Positions 1 to 8,123 of a DNA stretch of 64,000 nucleotides are shown here, piece after piece. How positions within the stretch are numbered: position 1 is the stretch's first letter; each line of letters starts with the position of its first letter. Origin of the DNA: Arthrobacter sp. Leaf137 (GTDB lineage: Bacteria > Actinomycetota > Actinomycetes > Actinomycetales > Micrococcaceae); NCBI RefSeq assembly GCF_001423525.1, contig NZ_LMOI01000005.1:45143-109142 (forward strand), given 5' to 3'. Made by a program: the position numbers and the translations under genes. Under the pieces are notes generated by a model. It was not told the DNA's origin. It searched no databases and was given only the letters and a program-made list of their open reading frames with translations.

Positions 1-871
1 TGTTCTGGCTGGCCCGCCCGCCGAGGCGGGTGGTGACCTGGGCGGCGGCGGCCATGCAGGCTTCGCCGAGGTCTTCCAGCCGTTCGCGTGAGACCCGGAA
101 CCTTGGGGCGGGGATCAGTACGACGGCGGTGACGTCGCCGCGGTGGTCGTAGGCGGGCGCGGCGACCCCCACTTCGTCCATGGAGGATTCGCCGTAGTTT
201 CCGGCCCAGCCGCGCCCCGCAACCTCCTTGAGCCGGGCTTCGTAAGCCGCCAGCCCGGCGTCGTCCATTCCCGGGAAGGTGACGGCGCCGCTGCGGAGCA
301 GCTCGCGGACCCGCTCGGCGGGCTGATGGGCGAGGAAGACCTGAACCGAGGCGCTCATGGCGTCGCGGTAGCGTGCGCCGAGGGGTGTGGTGTGTTTGAT
401 CTGGTGGGGGCTGGCGATCTGTTCCACGCAGATTGCCTCGTCGCCGTTCCACAGCATGAGTGCGCTGGTCTCCCCCGTTTGCTCGGTGAGCCGGCGCAGC
501 ACGGGGTACGCCACGCGGCGTTCGTCCATTTCCGCCAGCAGCGGCCCGGCCACGGCGATCAGCCCCAGGCCCAAACGGAACCGGCGGGTTTCGGGGTCCC
601 GTTCCACCAGGCCTTCCTGCTCCAGGGTGGCCAGGATCCGGGAGACGGAACTCTTGTGCATGCCCACGCGGCCGGCTATTTCGGTGACTCCCAGCAGGGG
701 TTCCTCGGCGCTGAAGGTGCGCAGCACGGCGATGGCGTTGACGACGACGGAGGCACCCTTGGCGTCCGCCCCACCATTGGCGCCGGTGCCGGCAGTGCCG
801 TTCTCACCTGCGGCGTCGTTATCTGCTGCGTCTTTTTGGCTGGTCTTTGCAGGAGTCATGGTGGACACCAT
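1..871 (-). CDS. IclR-family transcriptional regulator (3' end cut by window)
   Basis: Reading leftwards from an ATG at 871, the frame stays open to the window edge, giving about 290 residues, so only the last few are missing. After a roughly 35-residue Ala/Gly/Asp-rich N-terminus comes a winged helix-turn-helix typical of IclR proteins (VTEIAGRVGMHKSSVSRIL), then the effector domain with the family-like stretch ending in SSMDEVGVAAP. The start at 871 has AGGGA four to five bases upstream; an inner ATG at 859 has no such site. It lies 61 bases after the creatinase gene on the same strand and is probably the last gene of that operon, acting as its effector-responsive regulator. Two matching palindromes at 3697 and 3842 are the likely binding sites (inference). 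Confidence 0.88.
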   Translation of the reverse strand, partial: MVSTMTPAKTSQKDAADNDAAGENGTAGTGANGGADAKGASVVVNAIAVLRTFSAEEPLLGVTEIAGRVGMHKSSVSRILATLEQEGLVERDPETRRFRLGLGLIAVAGPLLAEMDERRVAYPVLRRLTEQTGETSALMLWNGDEAICVEQIASPHQIKHTTPLGARYRDAMSASVQVFLAHQPAERVRELLRSGAVTFPGMDDAGLAAYEARLKEVAGRGWAGNYGESSMDEVGVAAPAYDHRGDVTAVVLIPAPRFRVSRERLEDLGEACMAAAAQVTTRLGGRASQN

Positions 872-932
872 CTTTCCCTAAACGGCGGAAGCGGCGCCAC
901 GTATCCGTGACGCCGCTTCCAGTGCTGGACGG

Positions 933-2189
933 TTAGGCCTCGATGATGTTCTTCTCCGGGCCGAACGGGAACTTGGTGATGTTCTCCACCGAGTTGTCCT
1001 CGCCGATGACCAGGATGTCGTGCTCGCGGTAGCCGCCGGCACCCGGCTGGCCGTCGGCGACGGTGATCATGGGCTCCATGGAGACCACCATGCCGGGCTC
1101 CAGGACGGTGTCGATGTCCTCGCGCAGTTCCAGCCCGGCTTCGCGGCCGTAGTAGTGGCTGAGGACGCCGAAGGAGTGGCCGTAGCCGAAGGTGCGGTTG
1201 GCCAGCAGCCCGTGGCTGATGTAGATCTCGTTCAGTTCCGCAGCGATGTCCTTGCAGACGGCGCCGGGCTTGATGAGTTCCAAGCCGCGCTTGTGCACCT
1301 CCACGTTGATGTTCCACAGTTCGAGGGAACGCTCATCCGGCTGGCCCAGGAAGAGGGTGCGCTCCAGGGCGGTGTAGTAGCCGGAGGTCATGGGGAAACA
1401 GTTGAGCGAGAGGATGTCGCCCTGCTGCAGCTTGCGGGTGGTGGCCCAGTTGTGGGCGCCGTCGGTGTTGATGCCGGACTGGAACCACACCCAGGTGTCG
1501 CGGACTTCGCGGTCCGGGAAGGTCTTGGCGATCTCGTGCACCATGGCCTCGGTACCGATCAGGGCGACCTCGTACTCGGAGATCCCTTCGCGGATGGCGT
1601 TGCGGATGGCCTCGCCGCCGAGGTCGCCGATGCGGGCACCGTGCTTGATGACCTCGATCTCCTCGGCGGACTTGATCATGCGCTGGCGCATGGCATCCTG
1701 CGAGACGTCCAGGAGCTGCGCGCCCGGGAACGCGGCGGCGATCTTCTCGCGGGTCAGGCCGGGGAGGAAGTCATCCTCGACTCCGAGGCGGGTTGCCTTG
1801 ACGCCGCGCTGGCGCAGCGCTTCCTGCAGGCCGAAGTAGAAGTTGTCGCGGCGCCAGTCGGTGTAGACGATGTTCTCGCCGTAGGAAGTGCGCCACGGCA
1901 TGCCGGCGTCGATGTTCGCGGTGATGGTGACCGAGTCGTCCGCGGTGACCACCAGGGCGTAGTTGCGGCCAAACGTGGTGAAGAGGAAGTCGGAGTAGTA
2001 CTTGATGCCGTGGTAGCTGGTCAGGATGACCGCGTCCAGGCTCTTGGCGGCCATGATCTGGCGGAGGCCGCCCAGGCGGCGCTCAAACTCGGCGTCGGAG
2101 AACGTGAGCTTGCCCTTGGTGCCGTTGTGGAGGACCTTGAGGCGCTCGAGTTCGGCGATGGACGAGGCGTTATCGGCGGTGATAGTCAC
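933..2189 (-). CDS. creatinase (creatine amidinohydrolase, M24-fold)
   Basis: The 418-residue product matches creatinase along its whole length as I recall that family: an N-terminal domain with TSYHGIKYYSDFLFTTFGR, and a C-terminal pita-bread domain with FQSGINTDGAHN (containing the catalytic His), GDILSLNCFPM, GYGHSFG and the Glu-containing stretch VVSMEPM. The enzyme hydrolyses creatine to sarcosine and urea. It belongs to the aminopeptidase-P/M24 fold but is not a metalloenzyme. It sits between a transporter gene upstream and an IclR gene downstream, all on the minus strand, which suggests one operon for uptake and first-step breakdown of creatine. Creatininase, sarcosine oxidase and urease are not in the window. 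A related amidinohydrolase activity cannot be excluded, but the match is close. Confidence 0.9.
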   Translation of the reverse strand: MTITADNASSIAELERLKVLHNGTKGKLTFSDAEFERRLGGLRQIMAAKSLDAVILTSYHGIKYYSDFLFTTFGRNYALVVTADDSVTITANIDAGMPWRTSYGENIVYTDWRRDNFYFGLQEALRQRGVKATRLGVEDDFLPGLTREKIAAAFPGAQLLDVSQDAMRQRMIKSAEEIEVIKHGARIGDLGGEAIRNAIREGISEYEVALIGTEAMVHEIAKTFPDREVRDTWVWFQSGINTDGAHNWATTRKLQQGDILSLNCFPMTSGYYTALERTLFLGQPDERSLELWNINVEVHKRGLELIKPGAVCKDIAAELNEIYISHGLLANRTFGYGHSFGVLSHYYGREAGLELREDIDTVLEPGMVVSMEPMITVADGQPGAGGYREHDILVIGEDNSVENITKFPFGPEKNIIEA

Positions 2190-2303
2190 TGTTGTGCCTT
2201 TCGTTGATGCTTCTGGATTGTCCAGTGCGGTTGTTGTGGATCGGAGGGGTGGTTAGGGGCCTTGCGGCGGGCCGGATGTGACGGCGGGGTGGAAATCAGC
2301 GGG

Positions 2304-3674
2304 TCAGACGTGCTTCAGGGGCTTGCGCGACGTCTCGGTGGCGAACAGGACGGCCGCCAGGGACACAGCTGAGGCTGCAACCAGGTACCAGCCCGGGGCG
2401 ATCTTGCTCTGGGTCATCGCGATCAGCAGCGTGGCCATGAAAGGCGCAGTGCCGCCGAAGAGGGCGTTGGAGAGATTGAAGCTCACGGCGAACCCGCTGT
2501 AGCGGACCTTGGTGGGGAACAGTTCTGCCAGGAAACTGGGCAGTGTTCCGTCGTTGAGGGTGAGCATTCCGCCCAGGAGGATCTGGACCAGCACGATGAT
2601 CAGGAAATCACCGGTTTCCAGCAGCATGAACGCCGGAACAGTAAGGACCATAAACAGGATGGAAGCTGTGATCAGCATCCGCTTGCGGCCGAAGACGTCC
2701 GAGGCCATGCCGGTGAGGAAGATGAACCCGATGTAGCTGGCCAGGGCAATCGTGGTGGCCAGGAAGGATTCGGTGGGGCCGAAGCCCAGTTCCTCGGAGA
2801 GGTACGTGGGCATGTAGCTGAGGATGACGTAGAAGCCGACGGCGTTGAGCAGCACCGCGCCGCAGGCGATGACCAACTGCTTCCGGTAGGTCTTGAACAT
2901 GGCCAGCGCGGGAGCCTTGGCTTCGGTGCCCTCCTTGGCGGCCAGTTCCCGGAACGCGGGGGTGTCCTCGAGCTTGGTGCGGATGTAGCGCCCGATGAGC
3001 CCCATGGGTGCGGCAAGCAGGAACGGCAGCCGCCAGCCCCACTCATGCAGCTGGTCTGTGGTGAGCACCGCGCTCAGGAGTGCGGCAATGAGTGAGCCAA
3101 GGAGCAGGCCGGCCGCGGTGCTGGCCGGAACCACGGCGGCGTAGAGGCCACGCCGGTTCGCGGGGGCGTACTCCACCAGGAAGGCCGAGGCGCCCGCGTA
3201 CTCGCCGGCGGCTGAGAAGCCCTGGACGATGCGGATGAGGAGGAGCAGAACCGGCGCCATCAGCCCGATGGACCCGTATCCCGGAATCAGGGCGATGCAG
3301 AACGTCGACACGGACATGATGACGATGGACAGGGACAGGGCCTTCCGCCTGCCGAGCCTGTCGCCGATATGGCCCCAGAAGAAGCCGCCCAGGGGCCGGA
3401 CGAAGAAGGAGACCGCGAAAACACCAAAGGTGGCCAGCAGCGCGGTTTGCCGGTCGGCCTCCGGAAAGAAGACCGAGGAGATGACAGCGGCAAGGTAACC
3501 GTAGACGGCGTAGTCGAACCACTCGACAAAGTTGCCGATGAAGCTGGCGGTGACCACCCGGCGTCGTACGTCCTTGCTGGGCGTTAGGGGGCTAACGCCG
3601 CCGCCTGCCAGGGGGGAACCATCGGCATCCTTGGCGATGACTCCCGCCTGGGGCGGTGTTGTTTCGTGACTCAT
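2304..3674 (-). CDS. MFS transporter, metabolite:H+ symporter (MHS/ProP-like) type
   Basis: A 456-residue protein with about twelve hydrophobic segments. The MFS loop 2-3 signature is visible as GHIGDRLGRRKAL, and the N-terminal segment FIGNFVEWFDYAVYGYLAA is typical of the MHS subfamily (ProP, KgtP, ShiA). Such proteins use the proton gradient to import small organic solutes. As the first gene of the creatinase operon (115 bases before creatinase), it is the obvious candidate for the creatine importer; that substrate is inferred from context only. GGTGG lies just upstream of the ATG. The hydrophilic N-terminus (about 40 residues) is longer than usual for the family. Confidence 0.85.
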   Translation of the reverse strand: MSHETTPPQAGVIAKDADGSPLAGGGVSPLTPSKDVRRRVVTASFIGNFVEWFDYAVYGYLAAVISSVFFPEADRQTALLATFGVFAVSFFVRPLGGFFWGHIGDRLGRRKALSLSIVIMSVSTFCIALIPGYGSIGLMAPVLLLLIRIVQGFSAAGEYAGASAFLVEYAPANRRGLYAAVVPASTAAGLLLGSLIAALLSAVLTTDQLHEWGWRLPFLLAAPMGLIGRYIRTKLEDTPAFRELAAKEGTEAKAPALAMFKTYRKQLVIACGAVLLNAVGFYVILSYMPTYLSEELGFGPTESFLATTIALASYIGFIFLTGMASDVFGRKRMLITASILFMVLTVPAFMLLETGDFLIIVLVQILLGGMLTLNDGTLPSFLAELFPTKVRYSGFAVSFNLSNALFGGTAPFMATLLIAMTQSKIAPGWYLVAASAVSLAAVLFATETSRKPLKHV

Positions 3675-3696
3675 AGAACCACCAATAGAAGTTGGA

Positions 3697-3713
3697 GTTG
3701 CACTGATTGCAAC
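3697..3713. promoter_or_regulatory. 17-bp palindromic operator candidate (IclR site 1)
   Basis: GTTGCACTGATTGCAAC is a perfect 6-5-6 inverted repeat, lying 23 bases upstream of the transporter start. The same arms, followed by a shared TCGTTG, recur at 3842. Placement and duplication point to regulation of the creatine operon by its own IclR protein. Confidence 0.6.
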
Positions 3714-3841
3714 GTCGTTGTTTCAAGATAGGTGGTGACCGTCGACACAGTCAAGGGATTCCATGACTATTTCCCTGCGCCTCGACCCTTGGGGCTCAGG
3801 GAATCCCACTAACATCCCGAAATTCGGCGAAAAATGGTGAA

Positions 3842-3858
3842 GTTGCATTCAAAGCAAC
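3842..3858. promoter_or_regulatory. 17-bp palindromic operator candidate (IclR site 2)
   Basis: GTTGCATTCAAAGCAAC pairs its outer five bases with a 7-base centre and is followed by ATCGTTG, as site 1 is followed by GTCGTTG. The two site centres are 145 bases apart, which would allow cooperative binding or looping (inference). Confidence 0.5.
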
Positions 3859-3940
3859 ATCGTTGAAATTTTTCCGAAACGTGCGTCGGCTACGGGCAGA
3901 CCCCCTCCGGAACGTGCAACCGGTCCCTGCACGGCATAAA

Positions 3941-3975
3941 ACAGGCGACGCCGGGATAATCCCGTCGTCGCCTGT
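3941..3975. terminator. hairpin, probable terminator of the small gene at 3989-4219
   Basis: ACAGGCGACG and CGTCGCCTGT form a long stem closed by CGGGA/TCCCG around a short AT loop. It lies 14 bases past the stop of the small minus-strand gene and belongs to the dispersed GACG-rich hairpin family seen at 8087, 25610, 32445 and 37802. There is no strong U-tract. Confidence 0.5.
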
Positions 3976-3988
3976 TGTGGTTCCTTGT

Positions 3989-4219
3989 CTAGGTGGAACT
4001 GCCGCCCCGCTGGTCCCCGTCAGTGAGGGGCTGATCCGCCGGAGGCTCCTCCTCCTGCGGGTGATCCTTGTGGCGGGCTTCCTGGAGGTGGTGCTCCAGC
4101 TTCTCCTCCGCATCGCGGCGGCGTTGGCCCACCGTGCGCATCTGCTGCGTGGTGGGCGCGGTGTGGGCATGCAGATGCGGGCCTGCATCGTCCGGGCTGT
4201 TAGCCCTGTTTTCCTGCAT
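3989..4219 (-). CDS. small hydrophilic protein of unknown function
   Basis: A 76-residue ORF starting MQENRANSPDD, very polar, rich in Gln, Glu, His, Arg and Pro, with a central stretch (QQMRTVGQRRRDAEEKLEHH) that could form a short coiled coil. There is no signal peptide or membrane segment. The longer 106-codon version would read through the perfect palindrome at 4232-4251, so the inner ATG at 4219 was chosen; no clear ribosome site is visible for either. The hairpin at 3941 just after its stop supports a real transcription unit. I do not recognise the family. Confidence 0.45.
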   Translation of the reverse strand: MQENRANSPDDAGPHLHAHTAPTTQQMRTVGQRRRDAEEKLEHHLQEARHKDHPQEEEPPADQPLTDGDQRGGSST

Positions 4220-4231
4220 AGGAACATCGTC

Positions 4232-4251
4232 CCACCACAGCTGTGGTGGGG
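4232..4251. promoter_or_regulatory. perfect 20-bp palindrome between divergent genes
   Basis: CCCACCACAGCTGTGGTGGG is fully self-complementary with no spacer. It lies 12 bases upstream of the small minus gene and 67 bases upstream of the plus gene at 4319, so it is placed to act as an operator for either or both. No neighbouring regulator gene is obvious. Confidence 0.45.
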
Positions 4252-4318
4252 GTAGAGTCCTCCGCGCCGGGCCAAAAGACACCTTTAAAACTCCCTGACC
4301 AGGGCGCATACTGGCGCC

Positions 4319-4783
4319 ATGAGCGACGCCGCGCGGAAACCGGACCGGATCCTTTTCGTGATGCTTGGCGTCGTGGGCCTGCTGGTTGTGGTTGCGCTGG
4401 CGGTGGTCTTCACGCGCGGCGAGCCTGCGTCACTGGATAAGGCCAGCCCCGCCGGGGTGGTCCAGCGGTACAGCATGTCCGTGATCGACGGCGACAACAC
4501 CACCGCGGATTCCTACCTCACCGACGCCGCCCGGAGCAGATGCCGGGGCGGCTACCCCGGGGAGCCCCGGCCGGCGCGCGTCGTTCTGGTCTCGACGGCG
4601 GAGCGCACCGGTTCAGCCACGGTGAGGGTTTCGATCGTCCAGCAGTCCCAGGGCGGACCGTTTGGCCCGTCCGAGTACGAGATGGAGGACGACTTCTCGC
4701 TCCTGAATGTCAACGGCACCTGGAAGATCGACCAGCCGCCCTACATCCTGACGGCATGCTCCGTAGTTCCGGCCAAACAATGA
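4319..4783 (+). CDS. small membrane-anchored protein of unknown function
   Basis: A 154-residue protein with a short charged N-terminus, one membrane segment at about residues 11-31 (ILFVMLGVVGLLVVVALAVV), and an outside domain that looks NTF2-like (ASPAGVVQRYSMSVIDGDNTTADSYLTD near its start, GTWKIDQPPY near its end). This shape is common in actinobacterial cell-surface proteins of unknown role. The ATG follows CATACT by six bases, suggesting a leaderless transcript. Its stop overlaps the start of the next gene as ATGA, so the two are probably translated together and may form one membrane unit. Confidence 0.75.
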   Translation: MSDAARKPDRILFVMLGVVGLLVVVALAVVFTRGEPASLDKASPAGVVQRYSMSVIDGDNTTADSYLTDAARSRCRGGYPGEPRPARVVLVSTAERTGSATVRVSIVQQSQGGPFGPSEYEMEDDFSLLNVNGTWKIDQPPYILTACSVVPAKQ

Positions 4784-6513
4784 CCACGCCGGCAGCCACC
4801 ACCACCCGCGCACCTGCCGGCGGCCTGGCCACCCTCCGCCGCCTGATCCTCTACGTCCTGCTCTTCGCCTTGGTGGTAATTGCGGCCTCGGGTGTGAGCG
4901 GTCTGCTCGAACGGCTCTTCCGCACGGCGTCCGTGCTGGTCACCGGCGATCCTGCCGGACTGGCACTGCCCCTGGCCTTCACCCTGATCGGCGGCCCGCT
5001 GGCTCTGCTCTTGTGGTGGTTTGCCTGGCGGCGCCTCGACGACGCCGCGGAGCGCACCGCCGCCGGCTGGGGCCTGTACCTGTCCGGGATGTACGCCGTC
5101 TCGCTCATCATCGCCACCACCTCGCTGCTGAATCTCGCAACGTCTTTCATCAACACGCAGGCACGCCAGTGGCAGTCCCCGCTCGCCAACGGCCTGGTGT
5201 GGGCAGCCATGTGGCTCTGGCACCGGTGGATGTGGAAACACCCCGCCAAGCCGTCCACGCACCTGGAGGACGTCAGGACACTCCTCGGATCGGTCTTCGG
5301 CCTGCTGCTGGGCGCCGGCGCGGCGATTGCCGCCCTCAGTGGCCTGTTGGATGTGGCCATCCGCGGGTTCCCGCTCAGCGCGGTGGTTGAGCCATGGTGG
5401 TTTGCCCCGGTCCGTTCGCTGGTGTGGGCGGCGGGTGGCGCGCTCGTCTGGTGGTGGCACTGGTTCAGGGAAGGCGGCCGGCACTTCCGGACCGGCCTGG
5501 CGGATGTGGCCATGATCGCCGCCGGTATCTTCATTGCGGGCATCGCAGCGCTGGGCGGTGTTGGCGTGGTTGTGTTCGTGCTCCTGAGGCTCGCGTTCGA
5601 CCGCAGCGATCCGATGAACCTTCTGCTGGAGCCCCTCGCGCGGGCAATCTCGGCCGCCGCAATCGGCGCGGTGATATGGCGCTACCACCGGGACGTGGCG
5701 GCAACCCGTTCCACCGAAACCAGGCGCGCCAGCCTCCTGGTCACCTCGGCCGTTGCGCTTGCCGCGGCGGCTTCCGGGGTGGGCGTGGTGGTGAACGCCC
5801 TGCTGGCCGCCGCCGTCTCACCTTTGGCCGGCGGCGCCGCGCGCACCCTGCTGCTGGGCGGTATCAGCTCCCTCGTGGTGGGCGGCCCGGTGTGGTGGCT
5901 GGCCTGGCAGCCGCGGCAGCAGCCCCGGACGGCGGGCGAAATCCCACCCGGCCGGCGCATTTACCTGGTGGCATTCTTCGGCGTCAGCGCCGTGGTGGCC
6001 CTGATTACGCTGCTGGTGACGGGCTACCGGGTGTTCCAGTACCTGCTCGGCGACGTCTCCGGCGGAAGCCTCCTGGACAGGACCCGGGCGCCGCTGGGCC
6101 TGCTGGTGGCGGCTGGCCTGGTGGCGGGCTACCACTTCGCGTTGTGGCGGCATGACCGCACTCTGCTGGCGGCCGCGGCCCCGTCCCTACGGCGGATGAC
6201 CGGCCACGTCACCCTGGTCAGCGGCTATCCCGCGGACATCATTGACGTCCGCTCTTTGGCACGGGGCATCGCCGACGCCACGGGAGGCGCCAGGGTGACC
6301 GCCTGGCTGAGGGCGGACGACGGCGGCACTGGCCTGCCGCCGTCGTCCGCCCTTGCGCCTGCGTCACCGGCTGCCCAGCCCGACGAAATCATCCAGCAGG
6401 TGATGGCGGCATTGAACGGTGTGGCCGCGCCGCACGTCCTGGTGATCGTAGGCCCGGGGGGCCGCCTCGACGTGGTTCCGCTGGCCGTGCCACCTCCCGG
6501 CCATCAGGGCTGA
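4780..6513 (+). CDS. DUF5671-type multi-pass membrane protein
   Basis: 577 residues from the ATG that overlaps the previous stop (ATGA). The longer upstream reading of this frame lies inside the previous gene and is discarded. The protein has repeated four-helix blocks of the kind named DUF5671 (for example LRRLILYVLLFALVVIAASGV, recurring in variant form after each hydrophilic break), giving about twelve to sixteen hydrophobic segments. The soluble C-terminus, about 90 residues, ends in a Pro-rich tail. The function of DUF5671 proteins is not known. Co-translation with the single-pass protein upstream suggests they work together. Confidence 0.75.
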   Translation: MTTPAATTTRAPAGGLATLRRLILYVLLFALVVIAASGVSGLLERLFRTASVLVTGDPAGLALPLAFTLIGGPLALLLWWFAWRRLDDAAERTAAGWGLYLSGMYAVSLIIATTSLLNLATSFINTQARQWQSPLANGLVWAAMWLWHRWMWKHPAKPSTHLEDVRTLLGSVFGLLLGAGAAIAALSGLLDVAIRGFPLSAVVEPWWFAPVRSLVWAAGGALVWWWHWFREGGRHFRTGLADVAMIAAGIFIAGIAALGGVGVVVFVLLRLAFDRSDPMNLLLEPLARAISAAAIGAVIWRYHRDVAATRSTETRRASLLVTSAVALAAAASGVGVVVNALLAAAVSPLAGGAARTLLLGGISSLVVGGPVWWLAWQPRQQPRTAGEIPPGRRIYLVAFFGVSAVVALITLLVTGYRVFQYLLGDVSGGSLLDRTRAPLGLLVAAGLVAGYHFALWRHDRTLLAAAAPSLRRMTGHVTLVSGYPADIIDVRSLARGIADATGGARVTAWLRADDGGTGLPPSSALAPASPAAQPDEIIQQVMAALNGVAAPHVLVIVGPGGRLDVVPLAVPPPGHQG

Positions 6514-6528
6514 AGTTTCGGCGGCTAC

Positions 6529-7347
6529 TCAGCTCTTGCTGCGGATGGGCAGGCCAAGAGGCTCTTGCTGCGACTCCGGCGAAGCGCACCCGGGGCAGCA
6601 CGCGTCTGAGTCCTGCCCGCTGCCGGCCTGGCTGGCGGCGGCATTTTTGGCCGCGTTCCCATTGACGCGGGAGACCGCAGGCGACCCGGCAGATGACTCA
6701 GCAGCGTGGGGCACCGCGCAGCACGCGTCCCCGCGCCAGGCGTTGAAGCCCTCGCGGACGGCGATGCCGGCGATCACAATGGCGGCTGCCGCGTCCGCCC
6801 ACCACCAGCCCAGGGTGCTGTTCAGGACCAGGCCCACCAGAAGAACCGCCGAAAGATAGGTGCAGAGCAGTGTCTGCTTTGAGTCGGCGACGGCGGTCCG
6901 GGACCCGAGCTCGCGTCCTGCCCGGCGCTGGGCCCATGAGAGCACTGGCATGATGGCCAGGCTCAGGGCTGCAATCACGATGCCGGGGGTGGAGTGCTGG
7001 GCCTCTCCCCCGCCTGCCAGGGACCGAACGGCGTCGATCGTGACGAAGGCGGCGAGCGCGAAGAAGGAGATGGCGATGATCCGCAGCGTGAGGTGCTCGC
7101 GCCGTTCCGGGTCCTTCGCGGAGAACTGCCACGACAGTGCCACGGCCGACGCGACCTCGATGACCGAATCCAGTCCGAACCCGATCAGTGCCGACGAATC
7201 GGCCACGCCGCCGGCCCAGAGCGCAACCACGGCTTCGATGACGTTGTAGGTGATGGTGGCGGCTGCGAAGAGGCGGATCCGGCGGGTCAGGATGGCCCGC
7301 CGCTCGGACGGGAGGCGCTGGGCCAGGGTTCCGCTCACGCGAGGCAC
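6529..7347 (-). CDS. cation diffusion facilitator-type metal transporter with Cys-rich tail
   Basis: 272 residues with about six hydrophobic segments. The family pattern is seen in SSALIGFGLDSVIEVASA (metal-site Asp in TM2) and AVADSKQTLLCTYLSAVLL plus WWWADAAAAIVIAGIAVREG (TM5-6). CDF proteins export divalent metals such as Zn, Cd or Co using the proton gradient. After the membrane part there is a roughly 70-residue tail with two CC pairs (GDACCAV and SDACCPGCASP) that could bind metal. It starts GTG at 7347 and overlaps the end of the ArsR gene; an alternative GTG at 7338 would give a GTGA overlap. It is co-transcribed with the ArsR regulator, which fits metal-induced export. Confidence 0.85.
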   Translation of the reverse strand: MPRVSGTLAQRLPSERRAILTRRIRLFAAATITYNVIEAVVALWAGGVADSSALIGFGLDSVIEVASAVALSWQFSAKDPERREHLTLRIIAISFFALAAFVTIDAVRSLAGGGEAQHSTPGIVIAALSLAIMPVLSWAQRRAGRELGSRTAVADSKQTLLCTYLSAVLLVGLVLNSTLGWWWADAAAAIVIAGIAVREGFNAWRGDACCAVPHAAESSAGSPAVSRVNGNAAKNAAASQAGSGQDSDACCPGCASPESQQEPLGLPIRSKS

Positions 7348-7661
7348 TCGCCGTCAGGGGCGCAGCAGGCAGGGTCCACGGCGAGGACGACGCCGAGGAG
7401 GTCCTTGATGGCGTGGCCCAGCCGGGCATCAGCAAGTTCGTAGCGCGTCCGGCGGCCGTCCGGGACCGACACCACCAGCCCGCAGCCCCGCAGGCAGGTG
7501 AGGTGGTTGGACATGCTCTGCCGGGACACTCCGATGGAGTCGGCCAGATCCGACGGGTAGGACGGTGCCTGGGCGAGGGCCAGCAGGACCTGCGCCCTGG
7601 TGGGATCCGAGACGGCGTATCCGAAGCGCGCCAGGACCGGGGCGTGGGTAAGGGTCTCCAT
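7335..7661 (-). CDS. ArsR/SmtB-family metal-sensing repressor
   Basis: About 108 residues beginning METLTHAPVLARFG. The winged helix is clear (YPSDLADSIGVSRQSMSNHLTCLRGCGLVVSVPDGRRTRYELAD). Cysteines in TCLRGCG and DPACCAPDGEC match the metal-binding Cys pattern of CmtR/CadC-like sensors of Cd, Pb or Zn. A longer version starting at 7697 would run through the operator palindrome, so 7661 is preferred; TATTGT lies seven bases upstream, suggesting a leaderless mRNA. It should repress its own operon and release DNA on metal binding, allowing the CDF exporter to be made. Confidence 0.87.
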   Translation of the reverse strand: METLTHAPVLARFGYAVSDPTRAQVLLALAQAPSYPSDLADSIGVSRQSMSNHLTCLRGCGLVVSVPDGRRTRYELADARLGHAIKDLLGVVLAVDPACCAPDGECLA

Positions 7662-7671
7662 GCCTCCGACA

Positions 7672-7689
7672 ATACATCTTGGGATGTAT
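7672..7689. promoter_or_regulatory. ArsR-type operator overlapping the promoter
   Basis: ATACATC-TTGG-GATGTAT is a perfect 7-4-7 inverted repeat 11 bases upstream of the repressor start and partly overlapping the putative -10 (TATTGT). The ATACATC arm is close to known ArsR/SmtB half-sites, so direct autorepression is likely. Confidence 0.65.
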
Positions 7690-7766
7690 CCATTCAAGGC
7701 TGTACTGCAACTAGGCCTCCTGGACCCGTGGCCTGGCCGGACGCCTGACCCAGCAGGACTAGGTGG

Positions 7767-8015
7767 CTAGCTGGACGCGTCCCGTTCGATCTCTTCCGCG
7801 AGGTCGTCCACTTCTTCGGGCCGGGCATCTATGCCGGCTTCCTCGAACCGTTCCTCGAGGACAGTGCTGACATCGTCCTGCACATGGCCTAACTGGATCT
7901 CATGCCGCACGTCGTCGGCAATGGACTCTGGTGTCTCTTCCGGGGGCGTTCCTCCTACGATTTCGTCGCTGCCATCGAAGGGGTCGTCGGCGCCGCCGGT
8001 TCCGGAATCAGTCAT
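7767..8015 (-). CDS. small acidic protein of unknown function
   Basis: 82 residues, strongly acidic, with no hydrophobic segment. The second half (VDDLAEEIERDASS and surrounding) is predicted helical and resembles short conserved actinobacterial proteins without a known role. It stands alone on the minus strand between the ArsR/CDF pair and the hairpin at 8087. The ATG at 8015 has no strong ribosome site. Confidence 0.5.
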   Translation of the reverse strand: MTDSGTGGADDPFDGSDEIVGGTPPEETPESIADDVRHEIQLGHVQDDVSTVLEERFEEAGIDARPEEVDDLAEEIERDASS

Positions 8016-8086
8016 ATTCCATGGTTACCCGCCTGCCCGCCGGAGTAAACGGCCCCGGGCGCCGAGGCCGGGAACCTTGCCAAGGA

Positions 8087-8123
8087 AGCGTACGACGGCG
8101 GCCGCCTCCCGCCGTCGTACGCT
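8087..8123. terminator. GACG-family hairpin between divergent genes
   Basis: AGCGTACGACGGCGG and CCGCCGTCGTACGCT form a perfect 15-bp stem around a 7-base loop. It sits in the gap upstream of both the small acidic gene (start 8015) and the antiporter (start 8247), so a simple terminator role for a neighbouring gene is not obvious here. It is a member of the repeated hairpin family. Confidence 0.5.

Noticed and set aside
4540..4779. Upstream start for the DUF5671 protein
   Set aside because: This part of the frame lies inside the preceding membrane-protein gene; the ATGA overlap at 4780 is the natural start.
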